64,000 nt of DNA from Psilocybe azurescens (lineage: Eukaryota > Basidiomycota > Agaricomycetes > Agaricales > Agrocybaceae). The stretch is taken from NCBI GenBank assembly GCA_023853785.1, contig JAJIRX010000811.1, positions 1-64,000 on the forward strand, read 5' to 3'. This document shows positions 57,582 through 64,000 of this stretch, one piece after another (within the stretch, counting starts at the first letter, position 1; each line of letters begins with the position of its first letter). A program made the position numbers and the translations under genes. The notes beneath the pieces were generated by a model, which saw only the letters and a list, made by a program, of their open reading frames with translations, made no database searches and was not told the origin of the DNA.

Positions 57582-59036
57582 ATGGCTCCTAGGTATACCC
57601 TCCGTTCCGTTCCCGCGCCGTAGATCTGGATGATCAACGGTCGCAATCTCCTGTCTTTCCGAACCCTGATTCGGACGTGGCCGACGAACACACCCCCAGG
57701 CGCACTTACAGTGACGTCGTGTCGTCGAGACCTCCCGCTCCCTCATACGCAGATGAGGCGGGATGCCGTTACCCAGCCTCCGGCATACCAACGGATGGCA
57801 TCTAGTGGGAACGGCTCTATTAACGATGACAACAATGGGCAGGACGATATAGTCAACTTAATAAATAAACCCTCTTCTTCTTCTGAGGAATCTGATGAGG
57901 ATGACAACGGTCCATGGACCACCGTCCAGAGCAAGAGCTCTAAGAGACATGAGGCGGCTACGCGCCGTAAGAATTCTAAAATGCATGCTAAAAACGAGTA
58001 ATTGAAAGCTCACCAGAAATAAATTCGGTTATTAGAGAAGCCGAGAATTCCTTGACTAAGGAAGAGAAAGAGCGGATTGCCCGCCGAAATAAGAAAGTTC
58101 GCCGAGAACGGTCCCAATCTCTCGGCGAAGGAACCTCTAAAAATAAAGGGAAAACCGTTGACCCCCGAGAATGGGGTAATGCTGGAATCCCCAAAGAAGA
58201 GATAAGCTCCAAGGCCCAGAAGAAGGCTTTCAAGGAAGCAAAGAAAGCCAAGAAGGCTAATATAACCAATAAAATTAACAAGGTACCTGCTACGCCTATT
58301 ATTAGTGAGAGTATATCTACTGCTCCAGATATTAGATTTGACCATACGGCCAACCGCAATCGTTTAAGGAACGGACCATTGCCCATTTCGGCTAGACCCG
58401 TGGCTCATGTCAATCCTAAGTCTTTTTAGGCGCTGCTCTTAAAATCACACAGCCCAAGAAGACGCGCCGAGCCAAGAAGCAACCGAGCCCATCCGAAACA
58501 CTGGAGTCCGAGCACTCATCCACGAGCTCGTCTTCAGATGAAGACTCATCGGGAAGTTCACAATCGGAAGGATCGGACCCTTCGAGCAGTGACTCTAGCG
58601 GCTCCTCGTCAACAGATAGGACACCCGAGAGATCGAGGAGGAGGCGCACTAATAGGCATCGCAAGACTAAAAATACGTCAAGCGGGAAAGCTTTTAAACC
58701 GAACACTTATGACGGCCGCGCCGACCCGCGTGCCTACCATCGGTTTGTTAAGGAAAGCAAAGCATACCTAGAAGATAGTGGATTCAAAAGAAAGCGTAGA
58801 ATACTCGCTTTGTCATACTTCTTAGAAGGAAAAGCATATGATTACTATCTACAAAAAGCTGCTACCCAAGAAGAGACTATGCCAATACCTATGTTCTATG
58901 ATGGACTGTTTAACTACTGTTTCCCTATTGATTTCAGACAAAAATAAGAAGGAAATTTGAAAATGCCACTCAAGGCAATAGAAGAGTTAGTGAATACATT
59001 TACTATCTCGAAGAACAATTTAATCTACTGGGATCA
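57582..59036 (+). pseudogene. Gag N terminus and capsid of the right-hand gypsy element
   Basis: Starts MAPRYTLRSVPAP at 57582, then shifts frame near 57618 to DLDDQRSQSPVFPNPDSDVA. The signature DNGPWTTVQSK follows near 57903, then a Lys-rich stretch and a Ser/Asp/Glu-rich low-complexity region (58500-58640). The capsid core reads FKPNTYDGRADPRAYHRFVK, RILALSYFLEGKAYDYYLQK and LFNYCFPIDFR; a stop codon falls just after it near 58947. At least four frame changes or stops are needed. Confidence 0.75.
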
Positions 59037-61172
59037 ATGACTGAGAGCGATCTCGTGAGCCGCTTTTGGAATGGAGCGGCTGAATACATTCAACGTGGAT
59101 TATGGCGTGATGGACTACACCCGGATTCCTCCACTTGGGAGGAGGTTGTTAGTCAAGCCGAGATCATAGAAATATCCGAGAGTGTCGGGCGCCCAAATAA
59201 AGATCGTCAATCGTCGTCAAACACGCATAATCGTAGGGAACGACCTAATAAGCGCCGAGATGAATCACGATCTCAACGTAGTAATGACAAACGAGAATTC
59301 AAACATAATAAAAACAATGACTTCTCAAAAAATAAACCGAGATTCTTTAAATCAGAAGGTAATAAATCTAAAACACCTTATGATAATCGAAAACGAGAAG
59401 CGCGGACTCTCCTATCTGAAAAAGAAAAAGCGGACCGCATCGCAAGTGGAAGATGCTTCCGTTGCAATGAGCAGGGACACATGTCCCGCAATTGCCCTCA
59501 GGCGAGCTCGGTCAAACACACCGGGAACAAGCCTCCTGGAATGTCAACATTCAATGTTGAGCCCGTACAGGAGGAGGACACGAAATCCGACACCTCTGAT
59601 GAATTTGTGGAAGTTCTCGAAGACCTGCCATTAGGCGCCATCAGCTTCGACAGTGACGATCCACCCTGGATTAATGAAATACGTTGCTACCCCCGAGACA
59701 AACTCGGAGACACCTTCGCAATGCATGCATCGTATTTACTTAATGTTCTGGGACCATACCCAGGAGATGAATATTATTCCAATGAAATACGTATGCCAGA
59801 TGGCCGATTCACCATCATAAAGTCTCACAATAAATTAAACACGTACCATATCAAAGATGAGCTTACGAATTTTAGGATTAACATACCCAAGTCTCATCTT
59901 GAGAACTCGAGATTTGACATACGTGGATGGTATTCAAAACGGAGGGCGAAAGCCCTGCACCTCCCTTATTGCAAACAGAATTGGTGGCCGTTTGGGCAAC
60001 CATTCACAGAGATTCCAACTTATTTACTTAGGGATGGAATTCAGACCAACTACCCTTCAATTAATTTAACGACTGAGGACGACGCTCGGTTCTCTATCTA
60101 TCCTGTTGATAATACAGATATGTACTGTATTGAGGATATGGACCTGAATATGAGAACCTTCATTCGAAAATCTCTACTTGAGAATCATAAACTAAATCTA
60201 GTTGATTGGTACACGAAACGGCTTGAAAGAAACCAACTATACAATAGTAATTATCTAAAACATGTCCTAAGTATTTACGAAGCAGACATTGGTCGGAAGC
60301 ACTATCGAGATCACTATGAAAGTTCAGAAAACGAACCTATCCTGCGAGACGTGCTGACAAGCGGAACTGGACAACCACTCGACCCATATGTCACACGGAT
60401 AGACCACATTTTGAATCAATGTGCGCCCTATCCTGGGGATGATAATCAGCCCTGGATTAGAAATGAATCTAGATTTAAGGTTGAGAAAGGATATGATAAT
60501 CGGTATATCGTTTATGATAAAAAGCGATTAATTGAGTCTTACCTCCATGTGTGTCGACTGAGATACGATATGTTTTCGGTCGGGCATTGGTACGCAACGC
60601 AATGCGCGATTGATTCGGACAAATTAGACCCCGGCGCAATCGCCAATGATTGGCTAAAACATCGAGCTGCCCATGAAACGATCATCGGCACCCCATTAGA
60701 AGACCATGCAAAATTAATGTTGAATAATTACGCACCAGTCGTAAACGAGTCGCGTTGCGATAACGCTGAGGAATCACGTTTCCAAGTAACAAAAAATAAC
60801 ATGAACCCTAAAACAATTGATGTTAAAGACTTACATCTAGATCTGGAATGCCAACTACCAGTCACTTACCTTGAGAACAGAGACTTCGACTTGTGTGTAT
60901 GGTATGAAGACCAGATCGCGTCATATGAGATAAATAAACTTGATGAACTGGAAGCATCCAAACCCGACGAAATCGCAGTACGAACGTCGGAAGGCACCTG
61001 GTCTAAAGTCAAGGGATTAGTCAATCGCCTCTTCAGATCCAAAAGCGAGAGCATACCGAGGGAGTCGATTACGACGTCGAGGAACTATCCACCAGGCAGT
61101 ATCGACGTCTGTGTGGGATCCAAGTCGACAGAAAATCGTACCCAGGATTACAACGAAATGCGGCCGCTGTAA
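59037..61172 (+). CDS. Gag C-terminal part: zinc knuckle plus four-fold WY module
   Basis: A 711-codon frame. It begins with the capsid end (SRFWNGAAEYIQRGLW), a basic stretch and the knuckle CFRCNEQGHMSRNCPQ (about 59457-59502). Residues from about 234 on contain four divergent copies of a 60-75 residue unit ending in WY: GWYSKRR near 59930, DWYTKRLERN near 60207, GHWYATQ near 60585 and VWYEDQI near 60898. Typical unit features are APYPGD, an acidic-x-RF-x-[IV] strand, Tyr-x-[IV]-x-D, and LEN. The frame leaves at about 61060 for the protease frame. Function of the module is unknown. Confidence 0.7.
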   Translation: MTESDLVSRFWNGAAEYIQRGLWRDGLHPDSSTWEEVVSQAEIIEISESVGRPNKDRQSSSNTHNRRERPNKRRDESRSQRSNDKREFKHNKNNDFSKNKPRFFKSEGNKSKTPYDNRKREARTLLSEKEKADRIASGRCFRCNEQGHMSRNCPQASSVKHTGNKPPGMSTFNVEPVQEEDTKSDTSDEFVEVLEDLPLGAISFDSDDPPWINEIRCYPRDKLGDTFAMHASYLLNVLGPYPGDEYYSNEIRMPDGRFTIIKSHNKLNTYHIKDELTNFRINIPKSHLENSRFDIRGWYSKRRAKALHLPYCKQNWWPFGQPFTEIPTYLLRDGIQTNYPSINLTTEDDARFSIYPVDNTDMYCIEDMDLNMRTFIRKSLLENHKLNLVDWYTKRLERNQLYNSNYLKHVLSIYEADIGRKHYRDHYESSENEPILRDVLTSGTGQPLDPYVTRIDHILNQCAPYPGDDNQPWIRNESRFKVEKGYDNRYIVYDKKRLIESYLHVCRLRYDMFSVGHWYATQCAIDSDKLDPGAIANDWLKHRAAHETIIGTPLEDHAKLMLNNYAPVVNESRCDNAEESRFQVTKNNMNPKTIDVKDLHLDLECQLPVTYLENRDFDLCVWYEDQIASYEINKLDELEASKPDEIAVRTSEGTWSKVKGLVNRLFRSKSESIPRESITTSRNYPPGSIDVCVGSKSTENRTQDYNEMRPL

Positions 61173-62672
61173 AGGATAAGCGCAGGTTCTTACCCAAACC
61201 TGTGATCGTCAAGCTCAAAATAAATGAACAGCCCGTACGGGCCCTCATCGACTCAGGCTCGTTGGGAGATTTCATGTCTACCACACTTGCAGATCAGCTC
61301 AAAGTAAAGAAAATTAAATTTGATGAACCTATCACCTTGCAACTAGCCGTACAAGGATCACGTTCTAAAATCAACGCGTCAGCAACTGTTAAGTTTGAAT
61401 ATCAAAACATTAAAGGTGAACGTACCTTCGATATAGCCAACATCAGCAACTACGATTTAATATTGGGCACGCCCTTTCTGTACGAACATTCAGTTTGTAT
61501 TGGGTTAAACCCCGCCCGAGTGATAATCGGGAGCGATGTACCTCTTCCCATGAAGGCGGGACCAGACACCAAGCCAATGGTGCATTCTGTGCACCCAGTA
61601 CACGATGACCTTGAGGTCGCACGAGAGACCCTGCGCCGTTACGCGGAACCACTATGTAAGGACGTAAGCGAGACGGAACTGCCATCTTTAAGGGTCATTA
61701 ATCACACCATACCACTGATAGATGAAACAAAGACATACCATTGGCGTCCCTCCCGCTGTCCTGAAGCATTCCGAGCGCAATGGGCGGAAAAACGCGACGC
61801 ATACCTCAAATCGGGACGATGGAAGATTACATCGTCAGGGAACACAGTCCCAATGTTGTTAATTCCGAAGCCTCGGAAAGCCAACGAGCCGCCTGAGCTC
61901 CGTACTGTATTCGATTTGCGTGAGCGTAATAAAAACACGTATAAGTTAACCTCACCGTTGCCAGATATTGAAGGAATATTAAGGCGGGTAGCTCGCCATC
62001 GCTTCAAATTGTCGTTAGATGGGAAATCGGCCTATGAACAAATTCGTATAGATCCGGCGCACGTACATCGCACCGGCGTAACGACCCCAGATGGAAACAT
62101 GGTTAGTCATTTCGTTCTGAAGCCTCCAGTCGAACGAAAGGAGGGCGGGAAGAGCACAAAACAGGCAAAGAACACGGTAAATCCTGCCACAGAAAGGTTG
62201 ATAATTAGGATACCACCGTTAAGGAAAAACATTGATCCGGACTTACCTAATACGGAGACACATGATATTCCCGATAAAGACGAGAACGCGGAGATATCAG
62301 GCCCGCGTGACAACGGCGAACCCCGAGACGCGCCAAGCCTATTGGACTTAGCGTCGTCGACGGTCAACGGATTCGATATTGTAAACGAAATCCGTAACAG
62401 CTACGACTTAGACCCTTTTTTCAGCCATGTATTCAAAGAACCAAAGGAGTTCAAAAATTTTGAAGTGGAAAAGGGGCTAGTGTTTCTAAGGGAAAAGGGA
62501 AATAAATTACTATGCATCCCTAGAATCATTGTAAAAGGCAGAAGCATCAGGGAAATAATTATATCTGAGGCACATTCCTTGTTAGCTCATCTTGGAACAG
62601 CCAAAACTGTAGATTACCTTAGAAATCAGGTATGGTGGAAGGATTTAGTCCATGACACCAAAGCTTTTGTGA
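61063..62672 (+). pseudogene. Protease and RT fingers fused in frame to integrase zinc domain
   Basis: From about 61063 (DYDVEELSTRQYRRL) the frame reads the protease with an intact ALIDSGSLGDFMSTTLADQL and YDLILGTPFLYEHSVCI. RT follows: FRAQWAEKRDAYLKSGRWKI, MLLIPKPRKANEPPELRTVF and LSLDGKSAYEQIRIDPAHV, up to GNMVSHFVL at about 62118. It then passes directly into KPPVERKEGGKS, a linker normally found after RNase H, and to YDLDPFFSHVFKEPKEF and HSLLAHLGTAKTVDYLRNQV of the integrase. Palm YxDD, thumb and RNase H are absent, yet the frame is not broken. A one-base loss at about 62672 ends it. Confidence 0.8.
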
Positions 62673-63999
62673 TACCTGCTCCACCTGCAAGAGGAGCAAA
62701 CCAAATAACCAAAAACCATATGGGTTACTCAACCCACTCCCTGTTCCTGGTACTCCATGGGAATCCATTGGGATCGACTTTATTGGACCACTCCCCAACT
62801 CTAAAAATCGTGATGGGAATTTTGACTCTATAACAGTGGTGATCTGTTTATTGACCGGAATGGTACATTTAATTCCAAGTAGAACAGATTATACTGCCCG
62901 GCAAGTGGCAGAATTAATATTCGAACATGTGTACAAGTTGCACGGACTCCCTAAAAATATTATAAGTGATCGGGATGTTCTATTTACGAGTATCCTTTGG
63001 AATCACCTGAATAAATTAATCGGAACCCAGCTAAAAATGTCCAGCGCCTACCACCCCCAAACGGATGGTTCCACAGAGCGCGCAAATCGCACTATAAATC
63101 AAATGCTACGACAATGTATAAATGATAGACAAACAGACTGGGTAGCAAAGCTCCCGGCCATTGAATTCGCTATTAATTCAGCCCGGTCTGAGAGCACCGG
63201 TTTTGCTCCATTTTTCTTAAACAACGGTCGCATGCCGCGCCCCATGATTTGGGACTCAGCAAACCAATCGGAATACCCATCCGTCCGAAATTTTGCTCTC
63301 CAAAAGAAACTCGCACTGATAGCGGCTCATGATAGCATTTTAGCCGCCCGAGTAAAGCAAACTAGAGATGCAAACAGGAAAAGACAGCTATCTCCTTTCA
63401 AAGAAGGAGATCTAGTATACCTATCATCAAAGAATATCTCGTTCCCTAAAGGTTTAGCTAGAAAGCTGATTCCTAAATACATTGGACCTTACAAAATTTT
63501 AAAGGACTATGGTAATCAGTCTTATAAATTAGATTTATCTAACTCCCTAAAACAACGAGGGGTGCACCCTGTTTTTCATGCCTCCTTGTTGAGAATACAT
63601 CACCCTAACGACGACAGACTGTTCCCTGGTCGCTTGGATGAACAAATAAGCTCAGTAGATCAGCCAGGGTCTGAATGGGCTGTAGAAAGAATCAAATCGC
63701 ATTTTGGAGTTGGATTAGATTCAATTTTCGAAATGGAATGGAAAGCTGGGGACGTAACCTGGCTACCTTATGATAATATTGCTGATTTACATGCTCTAAA
63801 AGTTTATCTTGACCTCCTAGGTGTTGAAAAAATCGAACAACTACCTAAGGGACGCGGAAAACCCCCATCCGATGATCCTCAAATTTTTCTGAACTCTCTC
63901 TATTTTTCCGAACACCCCAAACCTCCCAAAACCTATAAAACCCCGTCTATAATTCGCTCTTCCCTCACCAAATTATCCACTCGCTTATTTCAACGTTAA
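62660..63999 (+). CDS. Integrase core and chromo-like C terminus
   Basis: After the frameshift the zinc finger continues CSTCKRSKPNNQKPYG, then the DDE core: PWESIGIDFIGPLPNS, KNIISDRDVLFTS and AYHPQTDGSTERANRTINQM, with all three acidic residues present. The GPYKILKDYGNQSYKLDL and GVHPVFHASLLRIHHPNDDR blocks follow, then a chromo-like module (EWAVERIKSHFG, MEWKAGDVTWLPYD). A Lys/Pro-rich tail ends at the window edge with a stop. It is the best preserved part of any gypsy element here. Confidence 0.85.
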
Positions 64000-64000
64000 T

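Larger units (their letters stand above)
57040..64000 (+). mobile_element. Ty3/gypsy element, second family, 3' end outside window
   Basis: Same family as the split minus-strand element at 14.7-24.8 kb: LTR, Gag, zinc knuckle, repeated WY module, protease, RT fingers, integrase and chromo-like end. The pol frame has an internal deletion that removes the RT catalytic palm and all of RNase H. The coding region ends with a stop in the last bases of the window, and the 3' LTR must lie beyond. Confidence 0.9.

Overview
This window is nuclear DNA from a basidiomycete fungus, most likely an Agaricomycete. Four things point there: short GT-AG introns of about 45-70 bp, a NACHT-WD40 (NLR-type) gene of the kind expanded in Agaricomycetes, gypsy and DDE-transposase families typical of that class, and very dense nested transposons. 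I cannot name the genus from the sequence.

Left third (1-31 kb) is almost entirely mobile DNA. Two related minus-strand Ty3/gypsy chromovirus-like elements (E1, 1-6196, cut by the window edge; E2, 8288-14665, both LTRs present) flank a 2.1 kb segment carrying two minisatellites. Next is an older minus-strand gypsy element of a second family, split between 14.7-15.5 kb and 20.0-24.7 kb. A solo-LTR-like insertion separates the halves, and a 3.1 kb TA-flanked DDE transposon with 39 bp terminal inverted repeats sits inside that insertion. Further right are a ~600 bp direct duplication, a dead Tc1-like element with ~210 bp inverted repeats, and GC-rich hairpin repeats.

Middle (31-47 kb): a decayed minus-strand gene, the 5 kb NLR gene with 14 near-identical WD40 units, a 937 bp hAT-like non-autonomous element with an 8 bp target duplication, and a decayed GPI1/PIG-Q-like gene. 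The GPI1-like gene carries a 5.1 kb Mutator-like element (MULE), apparently in an intron. That MULE encodes an Ulp1-like protease domain upstream of a FAR1-like, MULE transposase, SWIM and zinc-knuckle array.

Right (47-64 kb): a Ty1/copia element with both LTRs and a 5 bp target duplication; a small gene island with a UBXD8/FAF2-like gene (plus) converging on a myosin-essential-light-chain-like (Cdc4) gene (minus); then a plus-strand gypsy element of the same family as the split one. This last copy has an in-frame internal deletion of the RT active site and RNase H and runs off the window.

The only host genes I regard as probably functional are the UBX gene, the light-chain gene and perhaps the NLR. 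All three carry single-base frameshifts against their family reading frames, several in homopolymers or GC-rich runs, so residual assembly indels are a real possibility. The clearest unusual items are the Ulp1-MULE with its 11 bp target duplication, the TIR/TA-bounded DDE family, the self-priming signature of E1/E2, and a four-fold repeated module of unknown function between Gag and protease in the second gypsy family.
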